Source: Atopobiaceae bacterium (lineage in GTDB: Bacteria; Actinomycetota; Coriobacteriia; Coriobacteriales; Atopobiaceae). From it: 64,000 nucleotides of DNA. The stretch is from contig CADFJN010000012.1 in the NCBI GenBank assembly GCA_902834555.1, positions 1-64,000 on the forward strand, read 5' to 3'. Below are positions 52,325-60,308 of the stretch, one piece after another (positions within the stretch are counted from its first letter, which is position 1; every line of letters begins with the position of its first letter). The notes below the pieces were generated by a model that searched no databases, was not told where the DNA came from, and was given only the letters and a program-made list of their open reading frames with translations. Made by a program: the position numbers and the translations under genes.

Positions 52325-53557
52325 ATGGCTTTGGGCAATACCGTGCTGGTAGGACAGTCTGGCGGACCAACCGCGGCGATCAACGCGAGCCTGGCGGGCG
52401 TGGTTGGCGCCGCGCGCGCAGCAGGCCTCCACACGCTGGGCATGCGCTACGGCATCCAGGGACTTCTCGACGGCCGCACCGTGGACCTCGATGAGCGCCT
52501 AGCGGGCCCTGCCCAGCTCGAGCTTCTCTCGCACACGCCGTCGAGCTACCTGGGAAGCTGCCGATACAAGCTGCCGGACCCCTCCACAGACGAGACACCC
52601 TACCGCACGCTCTTCCAGCGCTTCTCCGAGCTTGGTGCCCGTGCGGTGCTCTACATTGGCGGCAACGACTCCATGGACACCATTGCCAAGCTCTCTCGCT
52701 ACGGCGAGGCCATGGACTCTCGGATCCGCTTTGTGGGCGTGCCCAAGACCATCGACAACGACCTCATCCTCACCGACCACACGCCCGGTTACGGCAGCGC
52801 TGCCAAGTTCATTGCCGTCACCGTGGACGAGCTGGCATGCGACGCCGACGTCTACGACCTCAAGAGCGTCACCTTTGTGGAAATCATGGGTCGAGATGCC
52901 GGCTGGCTTGCGGCGTCTGCAGCGCTTGCCGGTGAGGCAGGCGGCCACGCGCCCGACCTCGTGCTCCTTCCCGAGGTACCGCTTGACGAGCAAGTCCTCC
53001 TCCAGAGGCTCTCGGGGCTTCTCGCCGAGAAGAACACCGTGGTCGTTGCCGTAAGCGAGGGCGTTCGCACGGCAGACGGCACGCTCATCTGCGAGCGCGC
53101 AGGCTCCACGGCGCGCGTCGACGCCTTTGGGCACGCTGCAGCGCTCTCGGGCACGAGCCGCTACCTGGCAGACCTTGCCCACCGCGAGCTAGGATGCAAG
53201 ACTCGTGCCGTCGAGCTGTGCACCACGCAGCGCTGCGCCGCCCACCTGGCAAGCCAGGCCGACCTCACCGAGGCGGCCGGCCTTGGCGCGCGAGGCGTGA
53301 ACGCAGCACTAGACGGCGCCTCGGGCGTCATGAGTGCGCTCGCGCGCGTGTCCGATGCGCCGTACGAGGTGCGCTACGAGCTGGTTGACGTGAACCGTGT
53401 GGCAAACTCCGTGAAGGCCGTACCCGCGGAGATGATCCGCGAGGACGGCATGGGCGTGACCGAGGCGTACCTGCGCTACGCGCGTCCGCTCGTTGCCGGC
53501 GAGCCGTCACTCTCGTTTGTGGGCGGCGTGCCCGCACACGTGACATCGCTGGCGTAG
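52325..53557 (+). CDS. 6-phosphofructokinase, PPi-type clade
   Basis: This 410-residue phosphofructokinase has nucleotide/pyrophosphate loop VGQSGGPTAAINAS (residues 8-21), catalytic PKTIDNDL (near residue 140) and MGRDAGWLA (near 188). The donor-site motif reads YIGGNDSMDT. Classical ATP enzymes have GGDG and PPi enzymes have GGDD. With GGND, plus the length and overall layout, this groups with the PPi-dependent-like clade, but the donor is not certain. It converts fructose 6-phosphate to fructose 1,6-bisphosphate. GAGAGGGG precedes the ATG at 52325. Confidence 0.87.
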   Translation: MALGNTVLVGQSGGPTAAINASLAGVVGAARAAGLHTLGMRYGIQGLLDGRTVDLDERLAGPAQLELLSHTPSSYLGSCRYKLPDPSTDETPYRTLFQRFSELGARAVLYIGGNDSMDTIAKLSRYGEAMDSRIRFVGVPKTIDNDLILTDHTPGYGSAAKFIAVTVDELACDADVYDLKSVTFVEIMGRDAGWLAASAALAGEAGGHAPDLVLLPEVPLDEQVLLQRLSGLLAEKNTVVVAVSEGVRTADGTLICERAGSTARVDAFGHAAALSGTSRYLADLAHRELGCKTRAVELCTTQRCAAHLASQADLTEAAGLGARGVNAALDGASGVMSALARVSDAPYEVRYELVDVNRVANSVKAVPAEMIREDGMGVTEAYLRYARPLVAGEPSLSFVGGVPAHVTSLA

Positions 53558-53568
53558 CAACAAGAGCA

Positions 53569-53593
53569 CCCCTCTCGACCGAGTCGAGAGGGG
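53569..53593. terminator. Hairpin between convergent phosphofructokinase and alcohol dehydrogenase genes
   Basis: A perfect stem CCCCTCTCGA / TCGAGAGGGG with a 5-base loop lies 12 bp past the phosphofructokinase stop and 35 bp from the end of the convergent gene. There is no T-run on either side, so it may be a bidirectional attenuating hairpin. Confidence 0.55.
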
Positions 53594-53627
53594 CGCATTG
53601 GCGGACAGGCGGGTCGCGCGGATGGTG

Positions 53628-54788
53628 CTAGAGTGCCACGCGGTAGATCTCCACGATGTCGTCGGCCGTGAGGGGCACGAAGCTACCCTTGCTGCCAGCG
53701 GCGGCCTTCTCGGCCATCACACGGAAGTTCTTCTCGTCATCGATGCCAACGGCACGCAGGTTGGCCGGCATGCCCATGGTCACAAAGAAGAACTCGCGAG
53801 TCTTGGCGATGGCGTCGCGTGCCACGGACATGTCGTCGGTGCCCTGCAGGCCCCAGACGTTGCGGCCGTACGTCGCGAACATGGGCGCGGTCTTGACAGA
53901 GAGCACGTGCTCCATCCACGCGGGCGTGAGGATGGCCAGACCCTCGCCGTGGGTGATGTCATAGAAGGCAGAGAGCTCGTGCTCCATGGGGTGCACGCAC
54001 CAGGCGTTGGCGGCACCAGCGTTGACCAGGCCGTTAATCGCGTGCGAGGCAGCCCACATGAGGTTGGCTCGGGCATCGTAGTTATCCGGCTCCTCAAGCG
54101 CGATGGGCCCGTAGTGAATCATGGTGCGGAGAAGCCCCTCGGCCATGCGCTGCTGGACATAGGCGCCCGGCTCCATGGTGAAGTAGTTCTCGAAGGTGTG
54201 GCTCATCATGTCGGCCGTGCCGGCAGCGGTCTGGCGACGCGAGACGGTGAAGGTGTAGGTGGGGTCGAGCACGGACATGGTGGGCTTTAGGCACTCGGCG
54301 GCGGTGCCCCACTTCTCGTTCTTGGTCATGTCCGATATCACGGCGAACGGGTCCATCTCCGAGCCGGTCGCGGAGAGCGTGAGCACCGAGAAGATGGGAA
54401 GCGCGGCGGTGATCTTCTCGGGATGAATCACCAGGTCCCAGGGGTCACCGTCATAGCGGGCGCCGGCCGCGACAACCTTGGCGCAGTCGATCGTGGAGCC
54501 ACCGCCGATGGCAAGGACCATGTCGACGCCCTTGGCCTTGCAGGTCTCCACGCCGCGGCGAACGGTCTCGATGCGAGGGTTGGGCTCCACGCCCGAGAGC
54601 TCCTCGACCTCCACGCCGGCCTGGCCGAGGATGCGCAGGGCCTCATCGTAGATGCCGTTGCGCTTGATTGAGCCGCCGCCATAGCAGAGCAGGGCCTTCT
54701 TGCCATACTGGGCAAGCTCAGACAGGTGCGAGATCTGGCCCTTGCCAAAGTGGATGGTGGTGGGGACATGGAACGTGAAGTTGTACAT
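53628..54788 (-). CDS. Iron-containing alcohol dehydrogenase (butanol dehydrogenase type)
   Basis: This 386-residue group III alcohol dehydrogenase has HFGKGQI near residue 13, cofactor loop AIGGGSTIDCAK (near 96) and metal-binding His residues in the AASHAINGL and HPMEHELSAFYDITHGEGLA segments. The layout matches the YqhD/BdhA group, which reduces aldehydes with NAD(P)H. It would help regenerate cofactor or detoxify aldehydes. AAGGGAAAC precedes the ATG at 54788. The longer frame upstream runs through tandem repeats and is not used. Confidence 0.9.
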   Translation of the reverse strand: MYNFTFHVPTTIHFGKGQISHLSELAQYGKKALLCYGGGSIKRNGIYDEALRILGQAGVEVEELSGVEPNPRIETVRRGVETCKAKGVDMVLAIGGGSTIDCAKVVAAGARYDGDPWDLVIHPEKITAALPIFSVLTLSATGSEMDPFAVISDMTKNEKWGTAAECLKPTMSVLDPTYTFTVSRRQTAAGTADMMSHTFENYFTMEPGAYVQQRMAEGLLRTMIHYGPIALEEPDNYDARANLMWAASHAINGLVNAGAANAWCVHPMEHELSAFYDITHGEGLAILTPAWMEHVLSVKTAPMFATYGRNVWGLQGTDDMSVARDAIAKTREFFFVTMGMPANLRAVGIDDEKNFRVMAEKAAAGSKGSFVPLTADDIVEIYRVAL

Positions 54789-54878
54789 GCTGTTTCCCTT
54801 CTCGTGCCGGTAGGCGCCCGACCGCAGGCGCCGCGTTGGTCCCATGGTAGCGCGTGCGGAAGGACTGCCGTGGTTAGC

Positions 54879-54974
54879 GCCTCTCGCTGCCGGCTGGCTC
54901 GTTCCCTCTCGCCTCTCGCTGACGGCTGGCCCGTTCCTTCTCGCCTCTCGCTGACGGCTGGCCCGTTCCCTCCC
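54879..54974. repeat. Three 32-bp tandem repeats
   Basis: Units at 54879, 54911 and 54943 share GCCTCTCGCTGACGGCTGGC followed by CCGTTCC. The array ends 17 bp before the 79-bp palindromic element at 54992. This 307-bp gap (54789-55095) holds no gene. Confidence 0.85.
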
Positions 54975-54991
54975 CCGTCCCTCGGATGCCG

Positions 54992-55070
54992 AATTATTGC
55001 GCGAAATTGTTTGATATTTGCTTCTCAACTGGGATAACATCATCTCTGCCAGAAATATCGCGCAATAATT
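54992..55070 (+). repeat. 79-bp palindromic element, copy 2 (AATTATTG family)
   Basis: The left end is AATTATTGCGCGAAATT and the right end is CCAGAAATATCGCGCAATAA followed by TT. The terminal arms AATTATTGCGCGA and its complement pair perfectly over 12-13 bp. It ends 25 bp before the start of the gene at 55096. A same-orientation copy follows that gene. Confidence 0.82.
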
Positions 55071-55095
55071 GCCCTCAGTCAGGCTGGAGATGCCC

Positions 55096-56313
55096 ATGCG
55101 CCTCACGCTCGATCGCCTTAGTGCACTTGCAGCCATCAGATCCATCCGTTGTGGTACGGCTCCCGATGTGCAAAGTGGCCTCGCATCGCTGAGAAGAACC
55201 GGCATCGCCGCCCCGGAACTCCCAGAGGGCAGGAAGCGGTGGAGTGCAAGCTGCATCGACCTCTCCGAGCTGGGGTTAGTGCGTGACACGCGAGGAAGCC
55301 ACCCTATTGAGATTGCTGTACCAAGCGAGCGCGACCGAATCCGCTCCAAGGCCTTCTCGTCAATCCTTCACACCGCCCCGCTTCCAAAGGGCGCATTCAT
55401 AGACGCTGGGCAGGGCTTTCGCATTGCCTCGCCCGAGCTCGTCTTTGTAGAGATGGGTGCCGTGATGCAGCCAGAAATCCAGGCACTTCTCGGCTACGAG
55501 CTCACGGGAAGCTTCTCACGAAACCCCTCAGACCCTCGCGGAGGCACCGTTGCCTACGGCATTCCCCCTGCAACAAGTGTCGAGAAAATCGAGAAGTTCC
55601 TCTCGCAGTGCGAGGGTAATGCAGGCGTTGCCCAATCAAGGCAGGTCATTGAGTATGTAGCCAATAACGCTTGGTCTCCCGCTGAAGCGGTTATCGCTGC
55701 CCTTATGGCCCTGCCGCTGGAGTACCTTGGGTACGGTATGGGGCGCTTGGTGCTCAACAACCGCCAAACCGCAGCGGACGAGCTGGCCCGCGCTGGAGCG
55801 CACAGCTCACGCGTGCCGGACATCCTTGTTCCCGGAACATGCGTGGGCATCAACTACGACAGCTTCTACCACCTTGACCTGGACAGCGTCATCGAGGCGG
55901 CGCGCGCGTGCGCCCTGGCTCCAAATGACGAGGCGGCGGCGGTCACCCTTGAGAATGCACGGAGGTCGGTGCGGGATAAGGTCCTTGATGACCTGCGCCG
56001 AAACAGAGAACTGGCTGCTCAGGGGCTTGTGGTTCTACCGGCTACGAGTGAAGACCTCTACCGGAAGGGCGGGTTCGACGAGCTGATGCTCGAGGTGTTC
56101 CGCACAATCGAGCTGCTGTCTGGCAAGGACATGGCAGAAAGCCGGCGCGCGCTGGCATCGCACGCCGTCTGCGAGCGCAGGCAAACTCTCATCTGGTCGC
56201 TTCTCGCTTGGGAGCAAGGACGCAGCTATGCGCGCGAGCAGGTCGAACGCGAGCGGCGAGGGATCCTGAGGATTAAGAATCCCCAGATCATCGAGGTCGA
56301 CATGGTTATTTAA
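55096..56313 (+). CDS. Unknown protein with a Vsr/DUF559-like C-terminal fold
   Basis: This 405-residue soluble protein has an N-terminal part with RIASPELVFVEMG (near residue 112), a phrase I associate with a Coriobacteriia-specific family. The C-terminal part contains VPDILVPG, then GINYDSFYHLD (near residue 255), and later DDLRRNRELAAQGLVVLPAT. This order resembles the Vsr/DUF559 nuclease fold (PD..., EYDxxxH, D..R...L...G..V). The usual catalytic Glu before YD is Asn here. Function unknown; a DNA-processing or abortive-infection role is speculative. The gene is bracketed by two same-orientation 79-bp palindromes. GGAG is correctly spaced for the ATG at 55096. An ATG at 55090 is less well placed. 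Confidence 0.7.
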   Translation: MRLTLDRLSALAAIRSIRCGTAPDVQSGLASLRRTGIAAPELPEGRKRWSASCIDLSELGLVRDTRGSHPIEIAVPSERDRIRSKAFSSILHTAPLPKGAFIDAGQGFRIASPELVFVEMGAVMQPEIQALLGYELTGSFSRNPSDPRGGTVAYGIPPATSVEKIEKFLSQCEGNAGVAQSRQVIEYVANNAWSPAEAVIAALMALPLEYLGYGMGRLVLNNRQTAADELARAGAHSSRVPDILVPGTCVGINYDSFYHLDLDSVIEAARACALAPNDEAAAVTLENARRSVRDKVLDDLRRNRELAAQGLVVLPATSEDLYRKGGFDELMLEVFRTIELLSGKDMAESRRALASHAVCERRQTLIWSLLAWEQGRSYAREQVERERRGILRIKNPQIIEVDMVI

Positions 56314-56393
56314 GGGCCGGCAGAAGCCCGGCTGCCGAGAGGGGCTTGGATACCTGGCGCCCTTGGAAGCCACGGACGGTGATATGGCGTTGC

Positions 56394-56473
56394 GATTATT
56401 GCGCGTTTTTCCGAGATGATTCTTCTATTAACTGGGAATATACAATTCCCGCCAGAAATATCGTTCAATAATT
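56394..56473 (+). repeat. 80-bp palindromic element, copy 3 (AATTATTG family)
   Basis: The left end is GATTATTGCGCG and the right end is CAGAAATATCGTTCAATAAT followed by T, identical over 21 bases to the complement of copy 1. AACTGGGA in the interior is shared with copy 2. A 14-bp tandem pair (CCTTTGCATTGGCG, 56488-56515) follows. The rest of the 363-bp gap 56314-56676 shows no gene. Confidence 0.82.
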
Positions 56474-56676
56474 AAGCGCTGAGAGACCCTTTGCATTGGC
56501 GCCTTTGCATTGGCGGCAAGTCCTCTTTGTAACGCAGCAGGTTGCCGTTCTCGGCATGCGCCCGCAGCACGCATTACGCTCGCGGGGTCGTTCGGGCAAG
56601 CGGGCATGAATGCCGCGCACGTTGCGTAGACTGTTCTCATCCGTACAGATTGGCGACCCGGTGAGCGGGAGGCAGC

Positions 56677-57291
56677 ATGAGCGAGATTGGCTTCCATATC
56701 AAGGAGGCAGGCGAGCTCTCGGACGACGAGTTCAATGCCCTGCGCCGTCACTACCTTGTCTACGCATGGGCCGAGAGGGACGAGCACCGCAACCTGCATC
56801 GCGACCTTGACGCCATATACACCGAGATAGACGGGCTTGTCGCCAGAGGTGGGCTACTGCCAATCGTGAACTCGCTCAACACGTGCGGGCGTATCGTGAT
56901 CTTCTCGACGGAGTCTTCCACGCTGGCGCTACGCGAGTTTCAGCAGGCCATGCTTGTGGAGGACAAGACCGTCCACCTGGTGCCCGAGGACTCTCCCAGC
57001 ACCGCGAAGCTTGACACCCTCACCCCCAACGACCTGCTCATTGTTGTGACCACGTCGAATGGCTTCGCCCGCAGGCAGCGTGCGGTCATCGAGCGGTGCC
57101 ACGCCTACAAGGTCATTGTGACGGCAAGCGAGGACCCGGCGCTGCACGCAATTTTCGATGACGTGCTGGCCTTTGGAAAGGACGCGAGCGAGGGTTCCTC
57201 GCTCCACCGGATCTACGCGACCTTTGGGGTCACGTACTTCTTCGACCGGCTGTTTGCCCAGTACGCGCGGGCGTTCGACCCACTGCTGTAG
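56677..57291 (+). CDS. SIS-domain protein (RpiR-like, without a clear HTH)
   Basis: This 204-residue protein has a sugar isomerase (SIS) domain from about residue 60. VIFSTESSTLALREFQQAM, NDLLIVVTTSNGFARRQ and YKVIVTASEDP match the phosphosugar-binding loop layout. The first 55 residues are charged and helical but do not show the HTH expected of RpiR regulators. It may bind a sugar phosphate as a sensor, or be a truncated regulator. GGGAGG precedes the ATG. Regulatory target unknown. Confidence 0.72.
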   Translation: MSEIGFHIKEAGELSDDEFNALRRHYLVYAWAERDEHRNLHRDLDAIYTEIDGLVARGGLLPIVNSLNTCGRIVIFSTESSTLALREFQQAMLVEDKTVHLVPEDSPSTAKLDTLTPNDLLIVVTTSNGFARRQRAVIERCHAYKVIVTASEDPALHAIFDDVLAFGKDASEGSSLHRIYATFGVTYFFDRLFAQYARAFDPLL

Positions 57292-57298
57292 TCGCTAC

Positions 57299-58783
57299 CT
57301 AGCGTGCAGCGCCCTGGTTGCCGGATGACTTGCGCGCGCGAGAAGAGCGCTTGGTGCCGGTTGAGGGCCTCTTTGCACCCGCGGAGGCCTTCTTGGCCGT
57401 AGCAGGCTTCTTTCTTGTTGCCGGCTTCTTCGCGGGTGCCGTGGTCTTCTTGGCCGGAGCAGCCGGCTTCTTCGCGGGTGCCGTGGTCTTCTTGGCCGGA
57501 GCAGCCGGCTTCTTGGCCGGAGCCGCAGTTGCCGGCTCCTTTTCCGACGCCTCGTCGAGCACCGCCTGCAGCCGAGCCTTTGCCTCTGCCTCGCGCGCAC
57601 GCGCGACCTCAACGGCCTCCTCGGCCCGCGCGACCTCGTCCTCAGCCGCGGCCTGCTCGGACTTCGCGCTAGCAGCAGCCGCCTCGGCCTCGCCGGCAAT
57701 CCACTGGGCAGAGGAGAGCTCGGCAGCAGCCCTATCGGCCTCTACCTGGGCTTCGTTGCCCTTGCGGATGGCATCTTCCAGCAGTGCCGCAATGCGGTCC
57801 TTCTCGGCCCACGCATCGTGCGCGACAGCGGCAAGGCGCTCGGCCTCCTTGGCGTGCTCGGCAACGGACTGCTGCTCGGCCTTGGTGCGCTCCTCAGCCG
57901 CAGCCAGCGCATCATGCATCTGTGCAAGACGTTCCTTTGCCTGCTCGAGCCGCTCTCCCGCGCCCGCAAGATCTGCGCCAGCGCTCTGCGCGGCCGCCCG
58001 CGCATCCCCCACAACAGACGCCGCGTGCCTGCGCTGCAGTCCACCCTCATCGAGCAGGCATGGAAGCAGCTGCCGCGCCTCCTCCTGCCACCAGGCCCAG
58101 CTGTGGTCAACGTCGGCACCCCAGTACTCAAACGTTGCGAAAACGCCCGCAGCCTCAAGCTCGCCCTGAAGCGTCCGCTGGGTCTGGCCGCCCTCCTCGC
58201 CGGCACCAGTACCGCACACAAACGCCAGCTGCTTCCCAGACAGGGCCTCTACCAGCAGCGGGTTGTCGCCAAGCCCGCGCACCAGATCCACGGGCGAAAA
58301 GGCCCGCCAGCCGTCGGACATTGCATCCCCCACAACCCAGGCGGCGTCGTAGGTGCCGGAGAGCGCGAGAAGCCCACCGTAGAGACTGGGCTTGCGCAGC
58401 ATGGCGATGGTCGCGTTGAGCGCGCCCAGGCCCGCGCCGGCAACAATGGGCGCGCCGGCATCGGGCGCCTCGTTGCGCACCAGCTGGGCAAGTTCGTTCT
58501 CGACCAGGTCAAAGTACCCGCCAAGGCTTGTTAGACGGTAGTCCGCTGGGGCATAGCCCGCATACCAGCTGGCATCGTCGGCGGAGTCAACGCAGAAGAG
58601 CCGCACGCGCCCGGCATCGATGAGTCCCGCCAGCGCGTCGACCATGCCACCTTCCTCCCAGCTCGCGCACGAGGCGTCGCCCTCGGGAAACACGATGACC
58701 GGCCGGCCGGCGCTACCGTACAGCGTAACGTCAAAGTCCCCGTCGACACCCTCACGGTGCAGGGTAAAGTCCTTGGTCTCCAT
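57299..58783 (-). CDS. Esterase-like domain with coiled coil and histone H1-like Lys/Ala/Pro tail
   Basis: This 494-residue protein has three parts. Residues 1-245 form an alpha/beta-hydrolase of the esterase-D type, with VIVFPEGDAS, a nucleophile elbow and a conserved DHSWAWW His region (near 227). The elbow reads VAGAGLGAL, so the expected Ser is Gly118 and the domain is probably inactive. Residues about 255-415 are an Ala/Glu-rich coiled coil. Residues about 420-494 repeat AAPAKKPAAPAKKTTAPAKK-like units and end in a basic SSRARKSSG tail, as in H1-like DNA-binding tails. A DNA- or polyanion-binding scaffold is plausible. GGAGGC precedes the ATG at 58783. Confidence 0.78.
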   Translation of the reverse strand: METKDFTLHREGVDGDFDVTLYGSAGRPVIVFPEGDASCASWEEGGMVDALAGLIDAGRVRLFCVDSADDASWYAGYAPADYRLTSLGGYFDLVENELAQLVRNEAPDAGAPIVAGAGLGALNATIAMLRKPSLYGGLLALSGTYDAAWVVGDAMSDGWRAFSPVDLVRGLGDNPLLVEALSGKQLAFVCGTGAGEEGGQTQRTLQGELEAAGVFATFEYWGADVDHSWAWWQEEARQLLPCLLDEGGLQRRHAASVVGDARAAAQSAGADLAGAGERLEQAKERLAQMHDALAAAEERTKAEQQSVAEHAKEAERLAAVAHDAWAEKDRIAALLEDAIRKGNEAQVEADRAAAELSSAQWIAGEAEAAAASAKSEQAAAEDEVARAEEAVEVARAREAEAKARLQAVLDEASEKEPATAAPAKKPAAPAKKTTAPAKKPAAPAKKTTAPAKKPATRKKPATAKKASAGAKRPSTGTKRSSRARKSSGNQGAAR

Positions 58784-58915
58784 GTTGCCTCCGTCTCGAG
58801 TTCCCAATGCGTCTATTGTGCGCCATTGCTCCGGCCTTCTTCTCGAGCGGGAGGAGAGAGAGCGAGAAGACCTCGCGAACGGGGCGGAAAGGAGCGCGCG
58901 CTGCGTCCTTGTCGG

Positions 58916-59494
58916 CTACTTCCCCTCACGCAGCGCGGGGAGCACCGCGCCCGTCGTTCGCACGAACTCGCTCAGGTACTTGTTGACCTCGTCGATCTCC
59001 ACACCTGGGTAGTCCCCCACGAGCCAGGAACGGTAGGTCTGCAGCACGCCGCCGGCAATGTAGTCGGTGAGCATGGCGCAGGCCTTCTTCTCCTGCTGCG
59101 TGTTTACGGGAATGCGCTGTTGCACCCACTCGCGGAAGCGGGACTCGAGCGCAAAGACGAAGGGCTCGATGCTTCTCGACTCAACCAGCTTGCGCGTAAG
59201 CTCCCGGTTCTGGTCGAGGTACTCGCCCACCTGCGTGAGCACGGGCAGAGGGTCCTCAAGAAAGCCGCTCTCCACCGCCTGTGAGAGAAACTCCGAGATG
59301 GTGTCTGCAGTGTCTGCCATCACGGACCTCATGAGGTCGTCCACGTTGTCGAAGTGGGCGTAGAACGTGCCGCGGTTGAGGTCTGCCTTACGGGCCACGT
59401 CGGAGACCGTGATGCTCTCATAGGACTTCTCGGCCAGCAACTCCATGAACGCCTCCTTGAGCAGGCATATGGAGCGCTGCGCGTTCCTGTTCAT
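58916..59494 (-). CDS. TetR-family transcriptional regulator
   Basis: This 192-residue TetR protein has an N-terminal HTH (ITVSDVARKADLNRGTFYAHF, near residues 28-48) and a helical effector domain of the TetR_C_8 type (VGDYPGVEIDEVNKYLSEF at the end). GAGAGGGC precedes the ATG at 59494. A longer frame to 59539 is possible. It lies upstream of the pseudo-esterase gene on the same strand, 132 bp away, and may control it. Ligand unknown. Confidence 0.87.
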   Translation of the reverse strand: MNRNAQRSICLLKEAFMELLAEKSYESITVSDVARKADLNRGTFYAHFDNVDDLMRSVMADTADTISEFLSQAVESGFLEDPLPVLTQVGEYLDQNRELTRKLVESRSIEPFVFALESRFREWVQQRIPVNTQQEKKACAMLTDYIAGGVLQTYRSWLVGDYPGVEIDEVNKYLSEFVRTTGAVLPALREGK

Positions 59495-59890
59495 GCCCTC
59501 TCTGCCATATGTGCTCCCTCCAAGCGCAACAAATGACATTGTTAGTGTACAAGTCCGAACGAAATGTGGCCCACGTAGGCCCGAAGTTCTTCTGTGTACG
59601 TCGTAATAATTGAATCTGGTTAGAAAGTGGTCATGTGTTTATCAATGCACAACTGTTTAATTTTTATCCGGGGAAGCAGCAGGCAGACGAGGCGCTCTTT
59701 CGCGGGTGCTCCGCCGCAACGCTCCGCCACAAGAAGCCGGCCGAATGAAATCAGCCCTCCGGCGTCAATTGGCGCCGGAGGGCACACTGTTGAGCAAATC
59801 CTGTCGATAAGGGCCCTTCGAGCGCCCGTTTTGCGCCAAAAGCAAGAAAACCGTCAGCGCCGCTGCAGAAAATCACAGCTCCGGCGCCTC
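59495..59890. other. Gene-free spacer with a GC-rich hairpin
   Basis: About 400 bp without a credible gene. The first half is AT-rich and may hold the TetR promoter. A perfect hairpin CCCTCCGGCG/CGCCGGAGGG lies at 59755-59764 and 59773-59782. The 31-bp palindrome follows at 59891. Confidence 0.55.
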
Positions 59891-59921
59891 ATGAGACAAA
59901 GGGACTGTCCCTTTGTCTCAT
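59891..59921. repeat. 31-bp perfect palindrome, copy 2 (GAGACAAAGGGAC family)
   Basis: It is identical to 21481-21511: arms ATGAGACAAAGGGAC and GTCCCTTTGTCTCAT around a central T. The TCA at 59918-59920 inside its right arm is the TGA stop codon of the gene at 59918-60298. Confidence 0.9.
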
Positions 59922-60298
59922 TTGGGGAGCTTGCCCTCGTCTTGGGCGCGGCGAATGGCCATCTCCATGTGCGCCAACATGGGCCCGGAGGATGACGTAT
60001 CCGGCAGCGGCTCGCCGTGGAAGGAGTTGTCAAAGAGCACGCTCATCACGTCGTTGAGCGGGCTCTTGTAGCCGTCGTCCGTGGCCTTGAGACCCTGCAC
60101 GTCGTAGCCAGAGGCCTCAAGCGCAAACGCAATCACGCTCGTCTCAACTCCCAGGTCCGCTGCAACCTCGGGCAGGGTCTTCTCGGCGTCAACGTCCTCG
60201 ATGCCCATCTCGGCAAGAAGGCCGGGGAGGTCCGGGTACTGCGCAAAGAGCTTGCCCGCCGGCAGCCCAAGGTCGATGACGTTCTTCTCGTCCGCCAC
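59918..60298 (-). CDS. Small protein with a DUF1858/ScdA-N-like domain
   Basis: This 126-residue protein's first 65 residues (LGLPAGKLFAQYPDLPGLLA, then TLPEVAADLGVETSVIAFAL) follow the helical pattern of DUF1858 or ScdA N-terminal domains, but without Cys. The rest is unassigned. The GTG start at 60298 follows GGGAGGC. It is 10 bp downstream of the deformylase-like gene, so the pair is an operon. Its stop codon lies inside a dispersed 31-bp palindrome. Function unknown. Confidence 0.72.
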   Translation of the reverse strand: MADEKNVIDLGLPAGKLFAQYPDLPGLLAEMGIEDVDAEKTLPEVAADLGVETSVIAFALEASGYDVQGLKATDDGYKSPLNDVMSVLFDNSFHGEPLPDTSSSGPMLAHMEMAIRRAQDEGKLPK

Positions 60299-60308
60299 GA
60301 TTGCCTCC

